Origin: JBBSJT01 sp041691015
Lineage (GTDB): Bacteria > Chlamydiota > Chlamydiia > Chlamydiales > Parachlamydiaceae
Length of the DNA stretch: 11,737 nt
Direction of reading: 5' to 3'
Assembly (NCBI GenBank): GCA_041691015.1
Contig: JBEPVN010000073.1
Span: forward strand, 1 to 11,737
Each line of letters starts with the position of its first letter. Position 1 is the first letter of the stretch. The position numbers and the translations under genes are program-made. A model generated the notes under the pieces. That model searched no databases, was not told the origin of the DNA, and saw nothing but the letters and a program-made list of their open reading frames with translations. Of the stretch, positions 1-5,861 are shown in pieces.

Positions 1-18
1 GAAGTGGTTTTTACATAG

Positions 19-76
19 GTAGCCGGTGGTTACAACCACCGGAAATCAAAACAATCTGTTCACCACAACGTGGTGA
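19..76 (+). repeat. REP-like GTAG-hairpin cluster, left end
   Basis: A GTAG tetranucleotide (19-22) is followed immediately by a near-perfect palindrome, CCGGTGGTT at 23-31 and AACCACCGG at 34-42. A second hairpin follows at 60-76: TCACCAC, loop AAC, GTGGTGA. GTAG next to the 5' foot of a hairpin is the known hallmark of REP sequences recognised by RAYT (Y1) transposases. The same GTAGCC-hairpin-GG layout recurs at the right end of the window. No transposase gene is present here. The hairpins lie downstream of the minus-strand DUF3309 gene and could also protect or end its transcript, but no clean U-tract follows. Confidence 0.55.
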
Positions 77-137
77 TACTTTAGCCTCTTTAGTTGAAAA
101 AAGCTTGCACCATTTTGGATTGAACAGAGTTTGTTAT

Positions 138-293
138 TTAGATTCTTCCAAGAAGGATCAAAATAATAATGATCACCAAAACAATACCTAAAATTCCACT
201 TGGACCATAGCCCCAGGCGGCACTATACGGCCAGGCTGGAAGAGCCCCTAAAAGCATAAGAATTAAAATGATTAACAAAACTGTGCTTAACAT
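138..293 (-). CDS. DUF3309-family small membrane protein
   Basis: This 51-residue protein is almost entirely hydrophobic. Residues 2-18 form one hydrophobic stretch and residues 34-49 another. They are joined by a short turn that contains ALPAWPYS and WGYGPSG and ends in LLGRI. This pattern (hydrophobic, LGALPxWP, WGYGPSG, hydrophobic, LLGR) is the signature of the DUF3309 family, whose molecular function is unknown; members often sit near CsbD and BON stress genes, as here. The ATG at 293 is preceded by GGAG with suitable spacing. It is the last gene of the small minus-strand island, 18 bases after the DUF6496 stop codon, so the two are probably co-transcribed. The family call is confident; the role is not known. 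Confidence 0.85.
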   Translation of the reverse strand: MLSTVLLIILILMLLGALPAWPYSAAWGYGPSGILGIVLVIIIILILLGRI

Positions 294-311
294 ATAATCT
301 CCATAAAAAAT

Positions 312-494
312 TTATTTGGACGTTTTTTTTGGCACTTTGACCCCTTTTTCACGAGCCTCCGACAATCCGATAGCAATTGCCTGCTTTGGATTCGTCACTT
401 TTTTGTGGCTTTTACCGGATTCAAGGTTACCTTTTTTCATCTTATGCATCGCATCTTCAACAGATTTTTGTGCACCCGGACCATATTTTGTCAT
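312..494 (-). CDS. DUF6496-family small basic protein
   Basis: This 60-residue lysine-rich soluble protein has no signal peptide or membrane segment. It opens with MTKYGPGAQKSVEDAMHKMK and continues through KSHKKVTNPKQAIAIGLSEAR to a basic tail. The KSVEDAMHKMKKG and KQAIAIGLSEAR blocks are typical of the small proteins annotated DUF6496. These are often found with stress-related small genes and have no established biochemical role; the high Lys content would allow nucleic-acid binding, but that is a guess. The ATG at 494 has a very strong Shine-Dalgarno, AGGAGG, about 5 bases upstream. A perfect hairpin with a U-tract lies only about 16 bases upstream of the start codon, so its mRNA must either read through that hairpin or begin inside it. 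Confidence 0.8.
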   Translation of the reverse strand: MTKYGPGAQKSVEDAMHKMKKGNLESGKSHKKVTNPKQAIAIGLSEAREKGVKVPKKTSK

Positions 495-509
495 AAAATC
501 CTCCTAGCG

Positions 510-539
510 AAAAAAAGCAAGGGATGAAATCCCTTGCTT
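510..539 (-). terminator. Intrinsic terminator or attenuator before DUF6496 gene
   Basis: A perfect 11-bp stem (515-525 with 529-539, arm AAGCAAGGGAT) closes on a three-base loop. On the minus strand it is followed by seven consecutive U residues (516-510). It lies 11 bases after the stop codon of the 26-residue peptide gene and ends just before the Shine-Dalgarno of the DUF6496 gene. It should end the BON-CsbD-micropeptide transcript, or allow partial read-through into the last two genes. Confidence 0.85.
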
Positions 540-549
540 AAATCAAAAC

Positions 550-630
550 TTAGATGATCCCAATTAATTTTAGGATAATAAGGATGCTAAGTGGAACCCC
601 TAGCAGCCATAATATTAATACTCTACCCAT
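550..630 (-). CDS. 26-residue membrane micropeptide
   Basis: A short open frame starts with MGRVLILWLLGVPL and stays hydrophobic to its end. It encodes one predicted membrane-spanning helix with a single Arg near the N-terminus and one Lys near residue 21. GGAG lies 6 bases before the ATG, and the frame is packed between the CsbD gene and the hairpin at 515-539. Very short peptides of the form MGRxLxWLLGxP occur beside small stress genes in other bacteria, from memory; I know of no assigned function. The start signal, position and composition make it likely to be a real gene. A leader peptide that controls the downstream hairpin is an alternative. Confidence 0.65.
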   Translation of the reverse strand: MGRVLILWLLGVPLSILIILKLIGII

Positions 631-664
631 TTTATTCTCCGTTTTTTAATTTTAAAGCGGAGCG

Positions 665-883
665 TTATTTTTTGGATTTTCCGCAGCCGCAAGAATTTTC
701 AAACTTTTTCAATTGATCTTCTGCTTCATTCTTGGCATATCCATAATACCCTTGGAGTTTACCAAGCAACGATTCTCTTTTCCCATTAATTTCGGTTAAA
801 TCGTTGTCTGTCAATTTTCCCCATTGCTCTTTAATTTTACCTTTGAATTCATGGTATTTTCCTTCTAAAAGATCTTTGTTCAT
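665..883 (-). CDS. CsbD family stress-response protein
   Basis: This is a 72-residue protein of the CsbD family (YjbJ-like in Escherichia coli). These are small soluble proteins that accumulate under general or envelope stress and whose biochemical role is unresolved. The family core spans residues 1-56: NKDLLEGKYHEFKGKIKEQW, then the LTDNDLTEINGKRESLLGKLQ block and a YGYAKNEAE helix. The tail ends in CGCGKSKK, an unusual small Cys cluster that could bind metal or form disulfides. The ATG at 883 is chosen because AAGGAG lies 6 bases upstream; an in-frame TTG two codons earlier overlaps that site. The gene begins 12 bases after the BON stop codon, so the two are probably co-translated from one mRNA. 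Confidence 0.92.
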   Translation of the reverse strand: MNKDLLEGKYHEFKGKIKEQWGKLTDNDLTEINGKRESLLGKLQGYYGYAKNEAEDQLKKFENSCGCGKSKK

Positions 884-895
884 AAACAACTCCTT

Positions 896-1513
896 TTATT
901 TATTAATAGTTAAATTACTTTGAACAGTTTTTACGCCATCTACTTTTTGAATTTCAGATAATAATTTTTGCTGATCGCTTGCATCTGCAACAGACCCGCG
1001 GATTGTGACAACGCCATTTGTTGTGCTAAGAGTGATATCTTTATAGCTATTCCAAAGCCATCCACGACTCACATTATCGCGAATTTTTTTGTTCAGTTGT
1101 TCATCCGCAGCTGTTGCATAAGTATCATTTGGGTACGAACGCTCTTCTTTGCTATTTGTTGTTGTATCAGCAACAGTAACTTGACTATTTAAACTTTGCA
1201 CGCCTTCGATATTGCGAACTTCCTTGTCTAATTTCTCTTTATCACCTGCAGTCTTTACAGTCCCCTGTAATATAACATTTCCATTATTTACTCGAACTCC
1301 CACTTGCTCATATCCTTTTGAAAACCAACCGGAACCTATTTTATCTTGGATTTTTTTTGCAAGATCCTGATCTGAAATTGTCGCTGTCGTTTTTTCTGTG
1401 GTTGTATAGAAAGTGTTTTGACGAAAAGAGTCTTCTGCAATCGCTGCTGCATTAAAACAAACTGCTGCAAGAAACATTGAGCAAATGATATCTATTTTGA
1501 ATTTATTAGCCAT
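896..1513 (-). CDS. Secreted tandem BON-domain protein (OsmY-like)
   Basis: This 205-residue exported protein has a signal peptide (residues 1-26, hydrophobic core IICSMFLAAVCF, probable cleavage after AAAIA) and two BON domains at about 47-115 and 136-203. Each BON domain shows the pattern of an opening helix (LAKKIQDKI; LNKKIRDNV), a strand-turn-strand VRVNNGNVILQGTV or LSTTNGVVTIRGSV, a helix, and a closing VxGVxxVxxxVTV-type strand. BON domains bind phospholipid or peptidoglycan-associated surfaces; two-domain periplasmic proteins such as OsmY protect the envelope under osmotic stress. A longer frame runs upstream to 1603, but the ATG at 1513 is preferred: GGAG lies 8 bases before it and the signal peptide then starts at the N-terminus. 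It heads the small stress operon, with a promoter directly upstream. Confidence 0.9.
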   Translation of the reverse strand: MANKFKIDIICSMFLAAVCFNAAAIAEDSFRQNTFYTTTEKTTATISDQDLAKKIQDKIGSGWFSKGYEQVGVRVNNGNVILQGTVKTAGDKEKLDKEVRNIEGVQSLNSQVTVADTTTNSKEERSYPNDTYATAADEQLNKKIRDNVSRGWLWNSYKDITLSTTNGVVTIRGSVADASDQQKLLSEIQKVDGVKTVQSNLTINK

Positions 1514-1537
1514 GAGAGAAGCTCCTTTTTTTAAAGT

Positions 1538-1566
1538 ATTATAACTTGTTAGGGTGATCCCTATAA
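1538..1566 (-). promoter_or_regulatory. Candidate promoter of the BON-CsbD operon
   Basis: A consensus -10 TATAAT (1543-1538) lies 17 bases downstream of a weak -35, TTATAG (1566-1561). It predicts a start near 1531 and a leader of under 20 bases before the ATG at 1513. A second possible pair is TTGAAA with TATAAA at 16-base spacing, slightly further upstream (about 1574-1601). Confidence 0.5.
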
Positions 1567-1683
1567 TTTTTTTTATAATCCAAAAAAGAATTCTTTCAAA
1601 CAATAATTTTACTTTAACGCCCAGGGTTTTTTATTTTAGTTACTTATACACAATAACTTAAGATATACAAAAGGGTCTGATTG

Positions 1684-2937
1684 CTAGTCTGCGCCGAACT
1701 TGGCCATAAGGTTGATCATTCCGATAGTAGCGTTTCTTCCTGTCCCTCCATTAAAGCGCTTATAGCCATAATCCTTAAGCACTTCAAAAGCAATATCAAA
1801 ATTTGGATAAAGATGAATGACATAATTTGCGTAATAACGATATTCTGGAATGCCTATTGCAAAAAAAGGTCCATAAACACCGGAAATCGGACTTGCCACA
1901 CTGCCTACAGCAGTACCAATCGCAGCGCATTCTTTTGAGCCTTGGAACCCGAGACCAAAACGCGTGTCGTAGTCGCAAATTTTAAAGGAAACGCCGCTAT
2001 TTATTCCAAAAGCTGCAGGCTTAGCCCCTATAAACCTCCTACCCCTGTTTTTTGTAAAGGCCACATCATGCACGTTAAAAGATCTTGTAGCTCCAATATA
2101 ATTCGCGAAAAAATCAAATCTGCGGTAATTAAATTTCGCATGCAAATCAACTGCCGGAACAGGATGGCGAAAATAGCCTTTAAATAGATCGCTTCCATGG
2201 GATGTTGTAGAACTTATAAAGAGGGATCCTGCAATATTGCTTATGTAACCTGCCCCAAATAAAAGACCCGTGTTATCTTCATAGACTCCTGTTGTATAAT
2301 CCAGGGCAACTCCATAATTGCGAACCCTTGTTGTGTCCCTAAAAAAATCACGTCGAGATTCCAAGGATTTAAAAATATAAAAAGCAGAACTTAAGCCATA
2401 ATAATCTTTAAATCCGATTGTTGCTGTCGTATGCCTGGATAAAGATAATAATTGTGTGAGGCTTTCGTTATAGGTAGAGGGGTCAAGGCCCCCAAAAATC
2501 AAATAATGTCTTCCTGCCTGTCCATAAAAATGAGTAACTTTTGGATTTGCAAATATAAGTTCTGCAAATTCCGCAAAAAAAACATCGCCTCCTCCAGCTG
2601 GATTTCTTACAAAACTTGGCGATCTTTGCGCATAAGCAAATACGAGCCTTGCTGTGATCCAATCTCCGATATATCCTGTCGCATGCAAATTGGAGTAGGG
2701 AACGATCAAATCTGTCGCAGAAGGGCTGCCAAGGCGTTTTGGAATTGTTCCAATTGTTGTCGGGGTATGGTTTGAACCAAAAGCTGCAACATTGATGAGA
2801 CCGCCAATGGTTATGTCTTTAAGCCAATTTGGGCAAGGAATATACTGCGAAAGACAAATATCTTCGCTACAATCTGAAAACAAACTTGTAAAGCCGATAA
2901 TGAACGTACAAAAAAATGCTCGAATTTTCTTTGACAT
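1684..2937 (-). CDS. LbtU-like outer-membrane porin
   Basis: This 417-residue protein has a signal peptide (residues 1-22, core RAFFCTFIIGFTSLF) followed by alternating hydrophobic/aromatic strands typical of an outer-membrane beta-barrel. The mature part opens with LKDITIGGLINVAAFGS. Residues 138-170 read FYGQAGRHYLIFGGLDPSTY and continue through a ...ESLTQLLSLSRHTTA block. This matches the YxxxGRQYxPFG...DPLTL...ET pattern of LbtU-family porins as I remember them; LbtU of Legionella takes up the siderophore legiobactin. The N-terminal coiled coil common in LbtU relatives is absent. The C-terminus ends in KFGAD rather than the aromatic residue usual for barrel-assembly signals. It stands alone with its own promoter, and no siderophore genes are nearby, so the substrate is unknown. 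Barrel call firm, LbtU affiliation moderate. Confidence 0.65.
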   Translation of the reverse strand: MSKKIRAFFCTFIIGFTSLFSDCSEDICLSQYIPCPNWLKDITIGGLINVAAFGSNHTPTTIGTIPKRLGSPSATDLIVPYSNLHATGYIGDWITARLVFAYAQRSPSFVRNPAGGGDVFFAEFAELIFANPKVTHFYGQAGRHYLIFGGLDPSTYNESLTQLLSLSRHTTATIGFKDYYGLSSAFYIFKSLESRRDFFRDTTRVRNYGVALDYTTGVYEDNTGLLFGAGYISNIAGSLFISSTTSHGSDLFKGYFRHPVPAVDLHAKFNYRRFDFFANYIGATRSFNVHDVAFTKNRGRRFIGAKPAAFGINSGVSFKICDYDTRFGLGFQGSKECAAIGTAVGSVASPISGVYGPFFAIGIPEYRYYANYVIHLYPNFDIAFEVLKDYGYKRFNGGTGRNATIGMINLMAKFGAD

Positions 2938-2967
2938 GATGCCTCAGTGTTGATTTTAAGAGACATA

Positions 2968-2996
2968 TGTATAAAGAATTATTTGCTATTTTACAA
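2968..2996 (-). promoter_or_regulatory. Promoter of the LbtU-like porin gene
   Basis: On the minus strand TTGTAA (2996-2991) and TATACA (2973-2968) are separated by exactly 17 bases, a good match to a housekeeping sigma-70 promoter. The predicted start near 2961 leaves a leader of about 24 bases with a GAGG ribosome-binding site before the ATG at 2937. No Fur-like operator was recognised by eye. Confidence 0.6.
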
Positions 2997-3045
2997 CTAA
3001 AAAATTCAGGATATTACCATTTTTTTTTAGTCGCTACTATCAAAT

Positions 3046-3098
3046 CCGCTGCGGCAGCATACGCCTCAAGCTAAGATTTGTAGCGTATTCGGCAGCGG
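3046..3098. repeat. Long imperfect palindrome between porin and signalling operon
   Basis: The outer arms CCGCTGC (3046-3052) and GCAGCGG (3092-3098) and the inner arms ATACGC (3059-3064) and GCGTAT (3083-3088) pair around an asymmetric internal loop and an 18-base apex. It is much more GC-rich than its surroundings and lies just downstream of the last gene of the operon. No U-tract adjoins it on either strand, so it may be an mRNA 3'-end stabiliser or a mobile REP-type repeat rather than an intrinsic terminator. A GTAG occurs at 3080-3083 inside it. Confidence 0.5.
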
Positions 3099-3108
3099 TC
3101 GAAAAGCT

Positions 3109-3864
3109 TTAAAACAAAAAAGTCTGCCCTTTTAGAACAAAACCTCTAAAACCATCCTTAACAGCATCAGGGAGCTTATCTTTAGAATAATGATAAAGCC
3201 ACATTTTATCCCTTATTTTCTTCGGCAATTTCAAAAGTTCCTCATAGCGTGCATGCACGTCTGTACAAATATTGCACACTTCACAATCGTGAAAAATAAT
3301 TTCTGCTTCATCATAATATTTCTGATGAAGTTCTGTGGATAACTTTGTATCTCCGCTGATCCAAACTTTCTTACCGTTTAAAGTAAAAAAAAGACCCCAC
3401 GTCGGCATGATTTTATCAAAATAGCAGCAATGATCTGTCGGAGTCAGTTTGAGATCGATTCCTTGCCATTTGAATGCTAAATTCTTTTTGATTAAGTGAA
3501 CCTTAAAGAAAGTATCAAGATCAGCTTTTGTCCCAACAGAATTTAATGCTCCTGCAAGCACGTGATTCCATAAATCTTTCGCGATCGATTCTTCGATATA
3601 CAATTCAGGCTTTTTACACGTTTTATCAAATTTTGTTGTAAAGCTAAGCCATTCCAAACCACCGACATGATCTCCATGAAGATGACTTATGTAAACGCTT
3701 TTGATATCCTTGTAGGAAAAGCCTTGTTCATGCAACGAAAAACGACAATCAGATCCGCAATCGATCAAGAGCTGCTTCCCATCGATTTCAAGAAGCATAT
3801 TGGAATGATAATTATTTTTTCCTGTAGTAAATGCAGAGCCTGATCCTAAAAATATTAGCTTCAT
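3109..3864 (-). CDS. Metallo-beta-lactamase-fold hydrolase, operon-linked to cyclase
   Basis: This 251-residue cytoplasmic protein belongs to the metallo-beta-lactamase superfamily in the RNase Z / phosphodiesterase-like branch. It opens with MKLIFLGSGSAFTT and has the complete metal-ligand set: HLHGDH at 61-66, His145 in TPTDH, Asp172 in SGDT and His225 in LYHYS. With two zinc or similar ions it should hydrolyse a phosphodiester or related bond. Two CxxC-like stretches around FHDCEVCNIC (191-200) are unusual and could bind a further metal. Its ATG overlaps the stop of the adenylate cyclase gene (ATGA), implying translational coupling. That context suggests a substrate tied to cyclic-nucleotide signalling, such as a cyclic-nucleotide phosphodiesterase, but the classic class II PDE signature is not exact. 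The fold is confident, the substrate unknown. Confidence 0.85.
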   Translation of the reverse strand: MKLIFLGSGSAFTTGKNNYHSNMLLEIDGKQLLIDCGSDCRFSLHEQGFSYKDIKSVYISHLHGDHVGGLEWLSFTTKFDKTCKKPELYIEESIAKDLWNHVLAGALNSVGTKADLDTFFKVHLIKKNLAFKWQGIDLKLTPTDHCCYFDKIMPTWGLFFTLNGKKVWISGDTKLSTELHQKYYDEAEIIFHDCEVCNICTDVHARYEELLKLPKKIRDKMWLYHYSKDKLPDAVKDGFRGFVLKGQTFLF

Positions 3865-5480
3865 TTTAAATTGCCTTCCAAAAAATAGGTGTTTAAGAGT
3901 CCCATTCCCTTTGCAGTGATGCTCCCTCGTTTTTTAAAGGAATATTGATTTTTCAAATGCTCATAAGTAGATTCGCTGACCTGAATTTTGTTTACAACAC
4001 CAGTTGATTCAAGGCGGCTTGCAAGGTTTACAGTTTCTCCCCAAAGGTCATACATAAATTTTTTCTTACCGATGACACCTGCAATAACAGGTCCCGTATG
4101 AATGCCAATGCGGATTTGTACAGGAAACTTTAAAATTTTATTTAAATTTTCTATTTCCTGCATAGCATGAAGTGCAAATTCTGCAACAAGTTCAGCATGC
4201 AAGCTGTTAGCAATAGGAGCGCCGCATACTGCCATGTAAGCATCGCCAATTGTTTTTATTTTTTCGAGTTGGTACTTATCTGTGAGCTTATCAAAGGTTG
4301 AAAAAATCAAGTTCAGCATTTTGATCAATTCTTCCGGACTTAAAAATTCCGTTATTTCAGTAAATTTGACAATATCGATAAATATGATCGTAACCGCAGG
4401 ATATTTATCCGCAATGTTTCTTCGTCCTTTCTTAAGTTCCTTTGCAATGGTTTCTGGTACAATGTTCAAAAGCAGGTTTTCAGATTTTTTCTTCTCTTTC
4501 TTTAATTCAACAAGATATTTAATTTCATTGTCTTTTAAGATTTTTCTTTCAATTGATGCAGTGATCCTTGCCTGAAAAATTACCTCGTTGATTGGTCTTT
4601 TGAGATAGTCGTCAGCACCAAGCTCTAAACATCTTATAAAGGTATCAATTTCTCCTAAGGGCGATGTCACAATGACTGGAATGTCTGCATATTTTCGGTT
4701 TCTTTTGATTTTTTTTAGGATATCAAAGCCGCTTACACGATTCATCACAATTTCTAGCAAGATGAGATCAAAATTGTTCAAGTCAATCTTTTTAAAAAGG
4801 TCTGATGGATCGTCTGCTGCAACTGCTGTAAATCCATAATGTGTGATGCGCCTCATCAAAAGCTCTCTTGCCATGACATTATCATCGACAACAAGAATCG
4901 AGCCTTTAGTTAGGGAGCGATGATAAACAAATCCTTTTTCAAGTGCCGGTATGGAGGTCATCATTTTTTTGATCATAAGGCTCGAATTTTCAAACTGCGA
5001 CAAAAGATCTATGCCAGAATAGTACGAGCTTGCCAACCGATCAATTTCTCCAACGTATTTGATGAATAATTTGGCTGCTTGATGAATTTTATGAACATCC
5101 AAATAAAATTGTTCGTTTTTTCCGGGCTCTTCTTTCTCTAAAATAAGTTCTGAATAACCAATTACCGATGTTAAAGGGGTAAGTAAGGAAAATTGCAGAT
5201 CGGAACTAAACTTTTTAAAATCAAACATCTCATTTTGTTCGTTCAAACTTGACAATTCCAAAAGCTGATCCACTTTTTTTTGTAAAATCCATCCGGATTC
5301 TAAAATTTTGGATAAATCGCTTAAAAATTCCTCAGTTTGATCTTTTTGGACATCTTCAAGTAATATTTGCGTATAGCCGATGATGACATCTATAGGGGTT
5401 GAAAATTGAGCTCTTAAAGCAGCAAGCAAAGCCTCTTTTTCACGTAAGCTGAATTGTTTTTTATCGTCTTTCTTTGCCAT
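3861..5480 (-). CDS. Adenylate cyclase with tandem pseudo-kinase hairpins and pseudo-receiver
   Basis: This 539-residue soluble protein has, in order, two degenerate HisKA-type dimerisation hairpins (about 11-80 and 88-152), a receiver-like domain (193-312), a charged coiled-coil linker (312-340) and a class III nucleotidyl cyclase domain (358-505). In both hairpins the phospho-accepting His is lost (Ala24, Phe97), while the following TP and IGY motifs remain; there is no ATPase domain. The receiver keeps Asp199/Asp200 but has Glu243 for the phospho-acceptor Asp and Arg295 for the conserved Lys. The cyclase has metal ligands Asp369 and Asp413, the adenine-selecting pair Lys409 and Asp478, and transition-state residues Asn485 and Arg489, so cAMP synthesis is expected. 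The ATG at 5480 follows the response-regulator stop by 6 bases and has no clear Shine-Dalgarno, suggesting coupled translation. Domain calls are firm; the regulatory wiring is inferred. Confidence 0.9.
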   Translation of the reverse strand: MAKKDDKKQFSLREKEALLAALRAQFSTPIDVIIGYTQILLEDVQKDQTEEFLSDLSKILESGWILQKKVDQLLELSSLNEQNEMFDFKKFSSDLQFSLLTPLTSVIGYSELILEKEEPGKNEQFYLDVHKIHQAAKLFIKYVGEIDRLASSYYSGIDLLSQFENSSLMIKKMMTSIPALEKGFVYHRSLTKGSILVVDDNVMARELLMRRITHYGFTAVAADDPSDLFKKIDLNNFDLILLEIVMNRVSGFDILKKIKRNRKYADIPVIVTSPLGEIDTFIRCLELGADDYLKRPINEVIFQARITASIERKILKDNEIKYLVELKKEKKKSENLLLNIVPETIAKELKKGRRNIADKYPAVTIIFIDIVKFTEITEFLSPEELIKMLNLIFSTFDKLTDKYQLEKIKTIGDAYMAVCGAPIANSLHAELVAEFALHAMQEIENLNKILKFPVQIRIGIHTGPVIAGVIGKKKFMYDLWGETVNLASRLESTGVVNKIQVSESTYEHLKNQYSFKKRGSITAKGMGLLNTYFLEGNLK

Positions 5481-5486
5481 ATTTTT

Positions 5487-5861
5487 TTAAGCTTTTTTAT
5501 TTTTTAAAAGAAACTCCATTTTTTCAAGCAAAACATCCATTTCTATAGGCTTTGTCACATATTCATCACAGCCGGATTCCAAAGCTTTTTCCCTATCTCC
5601 TGCCATTGCGTGAGCTGTGAGGGCTATTATCGGTATATGCGCTGTTGTATCAATTGTGCGGATTTTTCCGGCAGCTTCCCAGCCGCTCAAAATTGGCAAA
5701 GACAGGTCCATCAAAATAATGTCCGGCAGCTCATTTTTCGCAATCTCAACCCCGCTTAAGCCATTTTCAGCAAATATAATTTCATAACCCTTTCTTGTTA
5801 AACGTTTTCCCAGCATATCCCGATTTAATTCATTATCTTCAACAATGAGTATTTTAGTCAT
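5487..5861 (-). CDS. Single-domain response regulator (DivK/CheY type)
   Basis: This 124-residue protein is a receiver domain with no output domain. All signature residues are present: the acidic pair Glu8/Asp9, the phospho-acceptor Asp52 in LMDLSLP, Thr82 in ALTAHAM and Lys104 in VTKP. The closest type from memory is DivK or the receiver modules of hybrid kinases, which act by docking onto a partner protein. It overlaps the end of the histidine kinase gene by 8 bases and carries its own AAGGGGA ribosome-binding site inside that overlap. It probably takes phosphate from that kinase. Since it has no effector domain, its likely target is the cyclase encoded 6 bases downstream, whose N-terminal pseudo-kinase hairpins could bind a receiver. 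That partnership is inference. Confidence 0.95.
   Translation of the reverse strand: MTKILIVEDNELNRDMLGKRLTRKGYEIIFAENGLSGVEIAKNELPDIILMDLSLPILSGWEAAGKIRTIDTTAHIPIIALTAHAMAGDREKALESGCDEYVTKPIEMDVLLEKMEFLLKNKKA

Noticed and set aside
884..889. TTG start two codons upstream for the CsbD protein
   Set aside because: It overlaps the Shine-Dalgarno region; the ATG at 883 has ideal spacing from AAGGAG.
1514..1603. Upstream extension of the BON protein by 30 residues
   Set aside because: The extension puts a basic hydrophobic segment before a normal signal peptide. The ATG at 1513 has a well-placed GGAG, and the TATAAT box lies within the extension.
1613..1635. Terminator after the porin gene at the CCCAGGG-T6 stretch
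   Set aside because: The palindrome is too tight to form a stem with a loop, and the T-tract is on the wrong strand for the minus-strand porin transcript.
2869..2937. Lipoprotein signal in the porin (Cys23)
   Set aside because: The residue before the Cys is Asp, which does not fit a lipobox; the protein is predicted to be a barrel rather than a lipid-anchored protein.
3109..3864. Ribonuclease Z (tRNA 3' processing)
   Set aside because: The HLHGDH motif is shared by many metallo-beta-lactamase families. The protein is shorter than typical RNase Z, I see no clear exosite arm, and the operon context points to signalling.
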